This document shows positions 27,351 through 38,894 of a stretch of DNA of 64,000 nt, piece after piece. Below the pieces are notes generated by a model. It was not told the DNA's origin, did not search any database, and worked only from the letters and a program-made list of their open reading frames with translations. Source of the stretch: an uncultured Prevotellaceae bacterium (lineage in GTDB: Bacteria; Bacteroidota; Bacteroidia; Bacteroidales; Bacteroidaceae); assembly GCA_947303855.1 (NCBI GenBank), contig CAMYZO010000004.1:1-64000 (forward strand). Direction: 5' to 3'. A program made the position numbers and the translations under genes. How positions within the stretch are numbered: position 1 is the stretch's first letter; every line of letters begins with the position of its first letter.

Positions 27351-29246
27351 ATGTCTTATCAGGAAATACTGAAGAAGTACTGGGGCTACGATGATTTCCG
27401 CGGCATTCAGCGAGAAATCATCGAGTCTATCGGTGCCGGTCATGACACGCTGGGCCTGATGCCGACGGGTGGCGGCAAATCTGTCACCTTCCAGGTGCCG
27501 GCACTGGCTGCTGAGGGCGTTTGCATTGTCATCACTCCGCTTATAGCCCTGATGAAAGATCAGGTGCAGAACCTGCGACGACGGGGCATACGGGCAGCAG
27601 CCATCTACAGCGGCATGGAGCATGACCGCGTTCTGACTACCCTTGAAAATGCCGTCTTCGGTGCCGTGAAGCTGCTCTACGTCTCGCCTGAGAGGCTGTC
27701 GTCAGAACTCTTCCGTACGAAGCTGCGCCACATGAAGGTCAGTTTCATTACCGTCGACGAAGCCCACTGCATCTCACAATGGGGCTATGACTTCCGCCCC
27801 TCCTACCTGCAGATAGCCGACATACGACACGAACTGCCAGATACGCCCGTGCTGGCGCTGACGGCCACGGCCACCCCTGCCGTCGTCGACGACATACAAG
27901 AACGGCTGGCTTTCAGCGAGAAGCGCGTCTTCCGCATGTCGTTTGAACGCAGTAACCTGGCCTATGTCGTACGCCATGCCACCGACAAGCGCGACGAACT
28001 GATACACATACTGAAGAACACGCCTGGCGCAGCCATCGTCTATGTACGCAGCCGGCGACGCACCAAGGAGGTGGCCGACCTGCTGAACGATCAGAGCATC
28101 ACTGCCACCCACTACCATGCCGGACTTGACTCCGCCCAGAAAGACGAACGGCAACAGCAGTGGCAGCACGACAAGATACGCGTAATGGTGGCAACCAACG
28201 CCTTCGGTATGGGCATTGACAAGCCCGATGTCAGGCTAGTAGTCCATATCGACACTCCGGACTCCATAGAGGCCTACTTCCAGGAGGCTGGACGTGCCGG
28301 GCGAGACGGCAAGAAAGCATACGCCGTGCTGCTCTATAACGGCAGCGACCAGCGCAAACTGCTGAAGCGTATTGCCGACACCTTCCCTGAGAAAGACTAC
28401 GTCAGGCTGGTCTACGACCACCTGTCCTACTATTATCAGGTGGCCACAGGCTCAGGCTACAATGCCATCTTCGAGTTTAACATCGATGACTTCTGCCACA
28501 AGTTCCGACACTTCCCCGTTCAGGTACACTCAGCCCTGAAAATCCTGAACCGTGCAGGCTACATAGACTATATTGAGGAGCAGGAGGCACAGGCACGCGT
28601 CATGTTCTGTCTGAGCCGCGACCAGTTATATCGCCTGGACCAGCAGGAGCCTGACATGGAGCGCGTCATCACGGTACTGCTACGCAACTACGGAGGTCTG
28701 TTCACAGACTATGCTTACATAGACGAATCTTTTATAGCCCAGGAATGCGGCTCCACGAAGCCTCAGGTGTACATGATTCTGAAGACGCTGGCAGCCAGGA
28801 ACATCATACGCTTCATACCGCAGAAGCACACTCCCTACGTACGCTACATGCAGCGTCGCGAGGACTCAGAGCATCTGATCTTTCCACCTGCCGTCTACGA
28901 TGACCTGCGCCGACGCTACGAGGAACGTATCCATGCCATGCTACAGTACATAGAGACCGACAACGTATGCCGCAGCCGTCAGCTGCTGTACTACTTTGGA
29001 GAATCCAGTAGCCACGACTGCGGCCAGTGTGACGTCTGTCTGAGAGCCAGCCAGGCGCTGACCAACGACAAGAAACGGGAGGAGGCCGGACAGATGATAC
29101 TCACCCTACTGGCCGACCACAAGCCTCATCATATTACCCAACTAAAGCAGATTCCACTTCCATACGAGCAGGTAGATGCCGCCCTACAGTACCTGATGCT
29201 TGAGGAATATCTATATTTAGACGGAGCCTATCTAACATTAGCTTAA
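27351..29246 (+). CDS. recQ: ATP-dependent DNA helicase RecQ
   Basis: GLMPTGGGKSVTFQVPAL, DEAHCISQWGYDFRPSY, ATNAFGMGIDKPDVR, EAGRAGRDG; zinc-binding C..CGQCDVC. Confidence 0.95.
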   Translation: MSYQEILKKYWGYDDFRGIQREIIESIGAGHDTLGLMPTGGGKSVTFQVPALAAEGVCIVITPLIALMKDQVQNLRRRGIRAAAIYSGMEHDRVLTTLENAVFGAVKLLYVSPERLSSELFRTKLRHMKVSFITVDEAHCISQWGYDFRPSYLQIADIRHELPDTPVLALTATATPAVVDDIQERLAFSEKRVFRMSFERSNLAYVVRHATDKRDELIHILKNTPGAAIVYVRSRRRTKEVADLLNDQSITATHYHAGLDSAQKDERQQQWQHDKIRVMVATNAFGMGIDKPDVRLVVHIDTPDSIEAYFQEAGRAGRDGKKAYAVLLYNGSDQRKLLKRIADTFPEKDYVRLVYDHLSYYYQVATGSGYNAIFEFNIDDFCHKFRHFPVQVHSALKILNRAGYIDYIEEQEAQARVMFCLSRDQLYRLDQQEPDMERVITVLLRNYGGLFTDYAYIDESFIAQECGSTKPQVYMILKTLAARNIIRFIPQKHTPYVRYMQRREDSEHLIFPPAVYDDLRRRYEERIHAMLQYIETDNVCRSRQLLYYFGESSSHDCGQCDVCLRASQALTNDKKREEAGQMILTLLADHKPHHITQLKQIPLPYEQVDAALQYLMLEEYLYLDGAYLTLA

Positions 29247-29260
29247 GAATAACAGTAACT

Positions 29261-30094
29261 ATGATAACATTTCCTATAGCAAAAATCAATCTGGGGCTGA
29301 ACGTCGTAGAGCGGCGGGCAGACGGTTATCACAACCTGGAGACGGTGTTCTATCCCGTCAACATCAAGGATGCCCTGGAACTGACGACGATGGCCGATGG
29401 CTTCCCCTCAGCAGCCGACTGCGACATCAAGGTGACGAACATGGCGGTGGAGGGCGACGAGCAGCGCAATCTGGTGGTGCGTGCCTACCAGCTGCTGAAA
29501 CAGGACTTCCCCACCCTGCCACGCATTCATGCTCATCTGTACAAGGGCATACCCACACAAGCTGGAATGGGCGGCGGTTCGAGCGACTGTGCCTACACCA
29601 TTCTGGCGCTGAACAAGATGTTTGCCTTAGGACTGTCTGAACAACAGATGACAGACTATGCCGCCAGGCTGGGTGCCGACTGTGCCTTCTTCATCCTGAG
29701 CCGTCCGGCCTACGCTGAAGGTATCGGTGAACGGCTGCAGCCTGTGAGTCTCGACCTGTCAGACTATCACATCGCCGTGGTACGCCCCGACATCCCTGTG
29801 TCTACACGTGAGGCCTTCTCGCTGATAAAGCCCGCCAAGCCCCTGAAGAACTGTCGTGACGTGGTCATGCAGCCCATAGAGACCTGGCGCGACGACCTTC
29901 GGAACGACTTCGAACAGAGTGTCTTCACCCTGCATCCTGAGATTGGCGCCATCAAGCAACGGCTCTACGAACTTGGTGCTGTCTATGCCGCCATGTCAGG
30001 TTCGGGCAGCTCGGTCTTCGGACTGTTCCGCGAGGCCATAAAAATAGGTGAGCACTTTCCTGACGTGTTCACCTACTGCGGACGCTTATCGTAG
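29261..30094 (+). CDS. ispE: 4-diphosphocytidyl-2-C-methyl-D-erythritol kinase
   Basis: PIAKINLGLNVVERRADGYHNLETVFYPV; GIPTQAGMGGGSSDCA; AAMSGSGSSVFG. Confidence 0.96.
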   Translation: MITFPIAKINLGLNVVERRADGYHNLETVFYPVNIKDALELTTMADGFPSAADCDIKVTNMAVEGDEQRNLVVRAYQLLKQDFPTLPRIHAHLYKGIPTQAGMGGGSSDCAYTILALNKMFALGLSEQQMTDYAARLGADCAFFILSRPAYAEGIGERLQPVSLDLSDYHIAVVRPDIPVSTREAFSLIKPAKPLKNCRDVVMQPIETWRDDLRNDFEQSVFTLHPEIGAIKQRLYELGAVYAAMSGSGSSVFGLFREAIKIGEHFPDVFTYCGRLS

Positions 30095-30997
30095 CCTGAG
30101 TCCCTGTCCCACCATGATGTCATCATCGGGACCCAGGTGGTTCATCTTGTAGAGCGACTTCAGCCGGATGCCGTACTTCTGGGCAATGAAGTACATCGAC
30201 TCGCCACGCTTGACATAGTGCAGGTGTCCCTTGTAGTCCTTGGGTGCGCGCTTCTGTTTTTTCTTCAGCCACACGACCTCGCCCTCCTCCAGAGGGTCAT
30301 GTCGGTCACGTTCGTTATAACGGGCTATCTTCTTGTACGAAATACCTATCTCCTCGCCAATGCTGCGGAAGGTGTCCCCCCGGCGGGCATAGATGAAATA
30401 GTTCTTGTTGTACATCTTAATGGGGTGCAGCGGCTGTCCGTTCACACCGTGGTCCCTGGCATGGCTGCTCATGAACTTATCGTAGCCCCTGGCCGTATCG
30501 AGCTCATAGAGTCTGTATAGCTGAATAATGTCTATCAGCTTGTTGGCATACTGCGGGTTGGTGGCATAGCCGGCAGCTTTCAGGCCGCGTGCCCATCCCT
30601 TGTAGTCGGTGGTCTTCAGCGAGAACAGGCTTCTGTAGCGCTGTCCTGAAGCCAGGAAGCGGGAGTGGTCTTCAAAGGAGTCGAAGGCAGAGTCGTAGGC
30701 GCGGAAGCACTCGTTGCGGGCATCATCGTCCTTATAGACCGAGCGGCCCGTCCATCCGTGACACTTGATGCCGAAATGGTTGTTAGACTGGAGCGTGAGC
30801 CAGCTCTGCCCCGCCCCACTCTCGAAGATGCCCTGTGCCAGTGTGATGGAGGCCGGAATCTTCCAGCGCTTCATCTGCTCAATGGCTATGTCCTTATACT
30901 GGTCGATATACTGCTGATAGCGGGCATTCCACTTCGTCTGCGCCGTGGCAGAGAGTGATAATAGAAAGAAACATGAAAACAATCCTTGACGTAACAT
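30086..30997 (-). CDS. Glucosaminidase + LysM domain protein
   Basis: IPASITLAQGIFESGAGQSWLTLQSNNHFGIKCH; C-terminal LysM HYVKRGESMYFIAQKYGIRLKSLYKMN; start set at MLRQGLFSCFF signal peptide. Confidence 0.88.
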   Translation of the reverse strand: MLRQGLFSCFFLLSLSATAQTKWNARYQQYIDQYKDIAIEQMKRWKIPASITLAQGIFESGAGQSWLTLQSNNHFGIKCHGWTGRSVYKDDDARNECFRAYDSAFDSFEDHSRFLASGQRYRSLFSLKTTDYKGWARGLKAAGYATNPQYANKLIDIIQLYRLYELDTARGYDKFMSSHARDHGVNGQPLHPIKMYNKNYFIYARRGDTFRSIGEEIGISYKKIARYNERDRHDPLEEGEVVWLKKKQKRAPKDYKGHLHYVKRGESMYFIAQKYGIRLKSLYKMNHLGPDDDIMVGQGLRLR

Positions 30998-31013
30998 ATC
31001 TAACAAAAAAGGT

Positions 31014-31598
31014 CTATTCAAATGATAACTTCGCCAGACGCTGGCGTAACTGCGGAGCCTCCGACTGGCGGATGGCCAGCTTGATGTCGCAAGTGTTGTC
31101 GTAGGTCTGGCTGACAATACGCGGCCCCATGTCTTTGACGATGCGCATCACGTCGTTCATCATGGGATAGGCAAAGCTGTAGCTGACGACCTCCTCCACC
31201 TGGCGTGTCTCCACCTGACAATGGGCAATAGCATCGGCAGCCGCCTCTCGGTAGGCCACAATCAGTCCGCTGGTGCCCAGGTTGACGCCGCCGTAATAGC
31301 GCACGACGACAATGAGTATGTCGGTCAGCTCGGCAGAGTAGATCTGTCCCAAAATGGGTTTTCCTGCCGTGGATGAGGGTTCGCCGTCGTCGTTGGCCCG
31401 GAACTCGGTGCGCTCAGCCCCCAGCATATAGGCGTAGCAGACGTGGCGGGCATCGTAGTATTTCTTCCGATAGCCGTCAATAAGTTGCTTCACCTCGTCG
31501 ACGGTCTCAACGTGGTGGGCAAAGGCGAGGAACTTGCTACGCTTCTCAGTGTAGTAGCCCTCGCCTGCATTTTTGATAGTTTTGAACTCGTCGGTCAT
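31014..31598 (-). CDS. YigZ/IMPACT family protein
   Basis: KRSKFLAFAH...ARHVCYAYMLG...NDDGEPSSTAGKPILGQI...VVRYYGGVNLGTSGL. Confidence 0.95.
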   Translation of the reverse strand: MTDEFKTIKNAGEGYYTEKRSKFLAFAHHVETVDEVKQLIDGYRKKYYDARHVCYAYMLGAERTEFRANDDGEPSSTAGKPILGQIYSAELTDILIVVVRYYGGVNLGTSGLIVAYREAAADAIAHCQVETRQVEEVVSYSFAYPMMNDVMRIVKDMGPRIVSQTYDNTCDIKLAIRQSEAPQLRQRLAKLSFE

Positions 31599-31626
31599 CC
31601 CTTCGTTATGACGGCGTTATGCATTA

Positions 31627-32871
31627 TCATGACAGTTTGTGAATCACCAGTCCTGAGCGCAGTTTCGGCTCAAACCACGTGGCCTTTGGCGGCATGATTT
31701 TGCCGCTGTCGGCAATGTCCATAATCTGCTGCATCGACACAGGATAGAGGGCCAGGGCGGCACGCATCTCGCCGCTGTCCACACGGCGCTTCAGTTCGCC
31801 AAGTCCCCGAAGACCGCCAACGAAGTCGATACGCTGTGAGGAGCGGAGGTCGCCGATGTTCAGTATCTCATCCAGAATGAGACGACTGGAGATGTCAACG
31901 TCGAGCACACCGATGGGGTCGCTGTTGTCGTAGGTGCCTTCCTTGGCCTTGAGGCTGTACCAATGCTCGTCGAGATAGAGCGAGAATTCGTGCAGCTGCT
32001 GGGGCTTGTAGAGATCAGTACCTTTGTCTTCAACGATAAAGTTCTGCTGCAGTTTTTCTATGAAATGTGCTGAGCTTAAGCCGTTTAAATCCTTAACCAC
32101 GCGGTTGTAGTCGAGGATGGTCAGTTGCGATGCCTGGAAGCATACGGCCATGAAAAAGTTGTACTCCTCGTTGCCCTGATGGTTGGGATTCTGCTGCTGT
32201 TTCTCGGCACCTACCAGGGCTGCAGCGGCCGAGCGGTGATGGCCGTCGGCAATATACATCGACGGCATTTTCTGGAACTCGTCGGTAATGGTCTGCATGT
32301 CCTGCGGGTTGCTGATGACCCAGAACTGATGGTGGAAACCGTCTATCGGTGCAATGAAGTCATACTCCGGCTCTGTCTGTGCATAGCGCATGATGAGGGC
32401 GTTGAGCGTAGCGTTGTCAGGATAGGCAAAGAACACCGGCTCGATGTTGGCATTGTTCACGCGGACGTGCTTCATACGGTCTTCCTCCTTGTCGCGGCGC
32501 GTCAGCTCGTGCTTCTTGATGCGGCCCTGCATATAGTCGTCGGTGTGGGCGCAGAGCACCAGGCCATACTGTGTCTTGCCCTGCATGGTCTGGGCATAGA
32601 TATAGTAATGCTCGTCATCATCCTGTAGCAGCCAGCCCTTGTCCTGGAACTTCTGGAAGTTCTCGGCAGCTTTCTCATAGACTTGTGGAGCATATTCGCT
32701 GGTGCCTGCGGGAAAGTCAATCTCAGGCTTAATGATATGGTAGAGGCTCTTCTCGTTGTCACCGGCTTCGGCGCGTGCCTCCTCGCTGTCGAGCACATCG
32801 TAGGGGCGGCTCTCCACCTGCTCCACCAGTTCCTTCGGCGGGCGTATGCCCTTAAACGGTTTGACTATCAT
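31627..32871 (-). CDS. DUF1015 family protein
   Basis: KPFKGIRPPKELVEQVESRPYDVLDSEEAR; MYIADGHHRSAAA; typical serC/serA neighbour. Confidence 0.93.
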   Translation of the reverse strand: MIVKPFKGIRPPKELVEQVESRPYDVLDSEEARAEAGDNEKSLYHIIKPEIDFPAGTSEYAPQVYEKAAENFQKFQDKGWLLQDDDEHYYIYAQTMQGKTQYGLVLCAHTDDYMQGRIKKHELTRRDKEEDRMKHVRVNNANIEPVFFAYPDNATLNALIMRYAQTEPEYDFIAPIDGFHHQFWVISNPQDMQTITDEFQKMPSMYIADGHHRSAAAALVGAEKQQQNPNHQGNEEYNFFMAVCFQASQLTILDYNRVVKDLNGLSSAHFIEKLQQNFIVEDKGTDLYKPQQLHEFSLYLDEHWYSLKAKEGTYDNSDPIGVLDVDISSRLILDEILNIGDLRSSQRIDFVGGLRGLGELKRRVDSGEMRAALALYPVSMQQIMDIADSGKIMPPKATWFEPKLRSGLVIHKLS

Positions 32872-33293
32872 AGGTTCGCCTTAATTTGGTCTATCAACTC
32901 CTGGTACTCGGCATCGGTCAGATAGACCTTGCCGGGATTCATCTGGAACGTGCCGCCGTAGTCGGGGCCGTCAACGTATTTGGGTGCCAGATGGAAGTGC
33001 AGGTGCGACAGTTTGTCGCTGTAGGCACCGTAATTGATTTTCTCAGGATTGAAAGCCTTCTGCATGGCTCTTGTCACCTGTGCAACATCGGCCATGAAGG
33101 CGTTGCGATCGTCGTCCGTCAGTTCGTTCAGGTCGTTGACATGGTCCTTGTAGGCCACGAGGCAACGGCCACGATAGGTCTGCTCCTTAAAAAGGAAGGC
33201 ACGCGATACGCGCAGCTGTGCGAACTCGATCATCAGGTCGTGCTGCGTCTGGTTGTTGGTGCAGTAAAGGCACTGCTTGGGGTCACTCTGCAT
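32868..33293 (-). CDS. HIT family protein
   Basis: CLYCTNN...RCLVAYKDHVNDLNELTDDD...LSHLHFHLAPK; start set at MQSDPKQC. Confidence 0.87.
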   Translation of the reverse strand: MQSDPKQCLYCTNNQTQHDLMIEFAQLRVSRAFLFKEQTYRGRCLVAYKDHVNDLNELTDDDRNAFMADVAQVTRAMQKAFNPEKINYGAYSDKLSHLHFHLAPKYVDGPDYGGTFQMNPGKVYLTDAEYQELIDQIKANL

Positions 33294-33392
33294 AATTCTT
33301 TCTGTTTTTAAGTTAAACAATTGTGGCACAAAGGTACAACAAAAATCGGGAACCGCCAAGCGATTCCCGAATTAAATATGTTATTAGCACGT

Positions 33393-34310
33393 TTATTTGT
33401 TAACCTGGAAGCGCGTGTCGCCGTCCTTAAAGAAAGCATTTATCTGCTTGGCGGCAGCAATGCCGGCATTGATATTGGCCTCAGCAGTCTGAGCACCCAT
33501 CTTCTTCGGGGTAGAGAAGTAACGACCCTCGAACTTCAGGAACTCGTCGTTGGCATCGGGCATGATGTCGGTGACAAACTTCAGGTCTTCGCGCTCCTGC
33601 ATCAGTTTGATGAGTTCAGGCTCGTTGATAACCTCCTTGCGGGCAGTGTTAACCAGCACGCCACCCTTCTTCATCTTACCTACCAGAGCATAGTTAATGC
33701 TCTGCTTGGTCTCTGCCGTGGCAGGGATGTGCAGGGAGACGACGTCACAGGTCTCGAACAAGGCATCCTGATTGGCAACAGCGTGTACGCCAGCCTGCTC
33801 AATAACCTCAGCGGGACAGAAGGCATCATAGGCATAGACATCCATACCGAAGCCCTTTGCAATACGGGCTACGTTACGTCCAACGTTGCCGAAAGCCAGA
33901 ATACCGAGCTTCTTACCCAGCAGCTCTGAGCCACTCTTGCCGTTGTAGAAACCGCGGACAGCCATCACCAGCAGACCGAATACGAGTTCGGCTACAGCAT
34001 TGGCATTCTGACCGGGTGTATTCTCAGCCACCACGTTATGGGCTGTAGCGGCAGCCAGGTCGATGTTATCGTAACCAGCACCGGCACGCACTACAATCTT
34101 CAACTGTCCGGCAGCGTCAAGCACCTCTGCGTCAACCTTGTCAGAACGGATAATCATAGCGTCAGCATCCTTCACTGCGTCGAGCAGCTGTGCCTTCTCA
34201 GTATATTTCTCCAGCAGCACAAGCTCGTTGCCGGCTGCCTCTACTTCTGCTTTAATACCATTGACAGCGGCTGCTGCAAACGGTTTTTCTGTTGCTACTA
34301 ATACTTTCAT
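33393..34310 (-). CDS. serA: D-3-phosphoglycerate dehydrogenase family
   Basis: D-2-hydroxyacid dehydrogenase motifs VVRAGAGYDNIDLAAA, GKKLGILAFGNVGRNVARIAKGFGM; adjacent to serC. Confidence 0.92.
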   Translation of the reverse strand: MKVLVATEKPFAAAAVNGIKAEVEAAGNELVLLEKYTEKAQLLDAVKDADAMIIRSDKVDAEVLDAAGQLKIVVRAGAGYDNIDLAAATAHNVVAENTPGQNANAVAELVFGLLVMAVRGFYNGKSGSELLGKKLGILAFGNVGRNVARIAKGFGMDVYAYDAFCPAEVIEQAGVHAVANQDALFETCDVVSLHIPATAETKQSINYALVGKMKKGGVLVNTARKEVINEPELIKLMQEREDLKFVTDIMPDANDEFLKFEGRYFSTPKKMGAQTAEANINAGIAAAKQINAFFKDGDTRFQVNK

Positions 34311-34322
34311 GCGATAGCCTCT

Positions 34323-35390
<1,068 letters not shown>

Positions 35391-35538
35391 GTTTAAAAAA
35401 TTTCTTATTCAATTGGTTTAATTCTTCTTGTTTTTGAAAAACGCTGCGAAATTACACTTTTTTCTTGAATTGGACAAATATTTGAGCAGAAATTCGGCTA
35501 AACACCGCCATTTCCTTTCATTTTGTCAAGTGGGGTTG

Positions 35539-36846
35539 TCATTTCACCTGCTCAATCACAGTTTTTATTCCCTTAATCTTCTCACCGGTCGTCAGTTGCA
35601 GCACCTGCTGCAGTTTCTGACGGCTGACAGCGGCATAGGCATAGCGGTCCATCACATCGACGCGTCCTATCTCCGATGGACTGAGTCCACCCTTCTTACA
35701 GAGGAATCCGACGATGTCGCCTTTAGAAAGCTTGTCCTTCTTGCCCTTGCCTATATAGACGGTGGCCATGCGGGGTGCAGCAGGTTGCTCACTGGAGGCA
35801 GTTGGTTCAAAGCGTTCCACGCTGCCCTCAACGAAGTCGGGCATTTGCTCTTGAGGGCCGACGATAAAGTAGGTACGACCAAGCTTATCCCAGCGGGCAG
35901 TGCGGCCCACACGGTGAATCATCTCCTGTTCGTTCTGGGGCAGATGGTAGTGAATGATGTTCTCAATACCAGGAATGTCGAGTCCACGACTGGCCAGATC
36001 GGTGCTGACGAATATGTTTGCAGAGCCATTGGAGAACTTGTAGAGCGCATCCTCGCGCTGTTTCTGCTCCATTCCGCCGTGAAAGGCGCTGGTTGCAAAA
36101 CCCTGACTGCACAGGTAGGCATCAACACGTTCCACGGCATCGCGGAAGCCAAGAAAAACGATGCTCTGCTGACTGCCGTGCTGGAGCAGCAGGTGTTTCA
36201 GCGTCTCCAACTTGTCCTTAGCCGGACTTTTCACCTCATACAAAGTGACACGCTCCGACACCTGCTGTTCTTTCTCAAGGAAGTCGAGTCGTTGCACACG
36301 TCCCATCCGCACAAAGTCGGGAATCTGTTCGGCATCGGTAGCCGACAACAGTATATGACGACGAATGCCAGGCAACTTTTTGAGCAGCCTGGCCATTTCG
36401 TCGTGGAATCCCATTTCAAGACATTTGTCAAACTCGTCGATGACGAGGTATTGTATGCCGTAAGGACTGATGTTGCCCTTGTCAAGATGGTCGTTTAGCC
36501 GTCCTGGCGTACCAAAGACTATCTGAGGCTGGATCTCCCGTAACTTGCGGTGCTCTTCCATAGCCGTACGCCCGCCATAGCATGCCGCCGAGTGTAGTCC
36601 GCTACCCAGGTCGTGTAGCACACGGTCGGTCTGAAGTGCCAGTTCACGTCCCGGCACAATGACAAGAGCCTGCAACTGATGCGACTGTCTGTCAATCAGT
36701 TGAAGGAGCGGCAGCAGGTAGGCCAGTGTCTTGCCTGACCCCGTAGGCGAGAGCAGTACGACGTCTTGCGTTCCATGCAGTATGGCACGCTCTGCCTGGC
36801 GCTGCATCTCATTAAGTTCGGTAATGCCCAGTCTCTCCAACTGCAT
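35539..36846 (-). CDS. DEAD/DEAH-box RNA helicase (DbpA-like C-terminus)
   Basis: LLSPTGSGKTLAYLLPLL, VIDEFDKCLEMGF, SAT, HRVGRTAR; C-terminal VYIGKGKKDKLSKGDIVGFL RNA-binding domain. Confidence 0.92.
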   Translation of the reverse strand: MQLERLGITELNEMQRQAERAILHGTQDVVLLSPTGSGKTLAYLLPLLQLIDRQSHQLQALVIVPGRELALQTDRVLHDLGSGLHSAACYGGRTAMEEHRKLREIQPQIVFGTPGRLNDHLDKGNISPYGIQYLVIDEFDKCLEMGFHDEMARLLKKLPGIRRHILLSATDAEQIPDFVRMGRVQRLDFLEKEQQVSERVTLYEVKSPAKDKLETLKHLLLQHGSQQSIVFLGFRDAVERVDAYLCSQGFATSAFHGGMEQKQREDALYKFSNGSANIFVSTDLASRGLDIPGIENIIHYHLPQNEQEMIHRVGRTARWDKLGRTYFIVGPQEQMPDFVEGSVERFEPTASSEQPAAPRMATVYIGKGKKDKLSKGDIVGFLCKKGGLSPSEIGRVDVMDRYAYAAVSRQKLQQVLQLTTGEKIKGIKTVIEQVK

Positions 36847-36855
36847 AGCCTCGGA

Positions 36856-37467
36856 TTATTTCTTTTCTGCCTTCTTCTCCTCTTTCTTGGCAGATGGCTT
36901 GTAGCGTTTGTTCAGACCGTTGATGATATCGGTAGTGATGTCATACTTACGGTTGGCAAACAGGATGTTGTCGCCTGCCTTTGAAAGAATCAGGTCGTAT
37001 TTCTTGTCTTTGTTGTACGAAGTCAGGAAGTTGTTCAGTGAGTCACGCAGAGCCTCATTGAACTTCTGAGTCTCGCTGGCCAACTCACCCTCTAAGCGTG
37101 CCTGCAACTCCTGGAGGTCACGCTGCTGGCGCTCGATGGCTGCCTGCACGCCCTGGGCCTGTTCCCGGCTCTGGAAACCGTTGTTCTGCAGTTTCTGCTG
37201 GAAGTTGTTGACAGCAGCCTGCAACTGGTTGCCCTTCTGAGTCAGTGTGTTACGGGCGTTGTTGCTCTTTTTCTGCAGCGTTACGCTGTAGTCCTTAGCA
37301 AAGTTATACTGCGTCATCAGCGAGTCTACCTCTACGTATGCAATTTTCATACCTACAGTATTCTCAGCACCTGCAGCCTGTGGTTTCTCGTCCATCTTCG
37401 GACTTGCATTGTTGCACGAAGCCATCACGGCAGCAAAGGCCAGTGCACCAAAAACGTACTTTTTCAT
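36856..37467 (-). CDS. OmpH/Skp family periplasmic chaperone-like lipoprotein
   Basis: Lipobox AVMASC; MKIAYVEVDSLMTQYNFAKDY...coiled coil...YDLILSKAGDNILFANRKYDIT. Confidence 0.85.
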   Translation of the reverse strand: MKKYVFGALAFAAVMASCNNASPKMDEKPQAAGAENTVGMKIAYVEVDSLMTQYNFAKDYSVTLQKKSNNARNTLTQKGNQLQAAVNNFQQKLQNNGFQSREQAQGVQAAIERQQRDLQELQARLEGELASETQKFNEALRDSLNNFLTSYNKDKKYDLILSKAGDNILFANRKYDITTDIINGLNKRYKPSAKKEEKKAEKK

Positions 37468-37522
37468 ACCTTTAATAATATATTAATATAAATTTTCGAT
37501 TTACGATTTTCGATTTACAACT

Positions 37523-37738
37523 CTATTCTTCAATCTTCAGCATTTTCCTTGCCCTCAATTCGCGATCCTGATCCATCACGCAGTGGATGCCACGCTCACG
37601 CATAGCCTTACTATCATGAATGTGCTGTGACGAGAAGCGTCCATTCTTCTGTCCCAGCACCTTTACAAGCAGCAAAGCCATTCCGGCAGCCAGCAATAGT
37701 CCACTTATCAGCAAGGTTGCTATCATTTCCGCCTGCAA
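37523..37738 (-). CDS. Small single-TM membrane protein
   Basis: 71 aa, TM TLLISGLLLAAGMALLLVKVLG and basic soluble tail. Confidence 0.6.
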   Translation of the reverse strand: MQAEMIATLLISGLLLAAGMALLLVKVLGQKNGRFSSQHIHDSKAMRERGIHCVMDQDRELRARKMLKIEE

Positions 37739-37840
37739 AGGTAAGCAAAATTATTGAGAAACAAGAATGACGGGCAAAATTTTGCAGTTATCAGCATTTT
37801 TTAGTAATTTTGCAGCCAAATTTTCAAAAAGAAAAGAATC

Positions 37841-38866
37841 ATGACAATGAACAAAGCCAAATATCTGCTGGCAGCAGCTGCTGTGTGTGTGTTGGCCATT
37901 GTGGCACTGGGCTACTATTTTTTCCTGACACCATTCTCAGACCAAGAAGAGACACAGTACGTATATATAGATAATGATGACACGATAGACTCCGTTCTGA
38001 CAAAACTGCGTCCCGTGGCAACCGAGCACGGACTGACGGGCTTCGGCACCATCATACGTCACACGGGCTATGCCAAGCGACCCCGCACAGGCCGGTATGC
38101 CATAGTACCCGGCAAGAGCACGCTTGAGACGGTCAGGAAGATGCGCAACGGACAGCAGGAGGCCATTATGCTCACCATCCCAGAAAGCCGGACGATGACA
38201 AAGCTGGCAGGGGTACTTGGTCGGAAACTGATGCTGGACTCAGTGCAGATAGCCGCTGCACTCATTGATGAGCCCTTCTGCAAGCGCTGGGGATATGACA
38301 CGGCTACCATTGCTGCCCTCTTCGTGCCTAACACATACGAGGTGTACTGGAACGTGACGCTGGACCGTCTGATGGAACGGATGGTGAAGGAGCACGACAA
38401 CTTCTGGAACGAGGAGCGCAGAGCCAAGGCTGAGGCTGCCGGACTGACTCCCAACGAGGTGGCCACACTGGCAAGCATCATTGATGAGGAGACCGCCAAT
38501 GTTGGGGAGAAACCGATGATAGCAGGCATGTACCTGAACCGCCTGCACAAGGGCATGCCCCTGCAGGCCGACCCTACGGTGAAGTTTGCCCTGCAGCAGT
38601 TTGAACTGCGCCGTATCTACCACGACATGCTGTTCTTTGACAGTCCCTATAACACGTACCGCAACACGGGACTGCCCCCAGGACCTATCAAGATAGCCTC
38701 CATCAAAGGCATGGAAGCCGTGCTGAACTATGTCAAGCACGACTTCCTGTACATGTGCGCCAAGGAGGACTTCTCCGGCACACATAATTTTGCTGTTTCC
38801 TACAACGAGCACCTACGCAATGCCGCCCGCTACGCTCGGGCCCTGAACGACAGGGGCATCAAGTAG
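37841..38866 (+). CDS. mltG: Endolytic transglycosylase MltG
   Basis: EVATLASIIDEETANVGEKPMIAGMYLNRLHKGMPLQADPTV...YNTYRNTGLPPGPIKIAS...KEDFSGTHNFAVSYNEH. Confidence 0.95.
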   Translation: MTMNKAKYLLAAAAVCVLAIVALGYYFFLTPFSDQEETQYVYIDNDDTIDSVLTKLRPVATEHGLTGFGTIIRHTGYAKRPRTGRYAIVPGKSTLETVRKMRNGQQEAIMLTIPESRTMTKLAGVLGRKLMLDSVQIAAALIDEPFCKRWGYDTATIAALFVPNTYEVYWNVTLDRLMERMVKEHDNFWNEERRAKAEAAGLTPNEVATLASIIDEETANVGEKPMIAGMYLNRLHKGMPLQADPTVKFALQQFELRRIYHDMLFFDSPYNTYRNTGLPPGPIKIASIKGMEAVLNYVKHDFLYMCAKEDFSGTHNFAVSYNEHLRNAARYARALNDRGIK

Positions 38867-38894
38867 CGGGCGGCAAAAGATTGCTAATTACTAT

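Noticed and set aside
37523-37738. 71-aa single-TM protein considered as holin/toxin
   Set aside because: Soluble tail is long and charged and no partner gene is present; kept only as small membrane protein.
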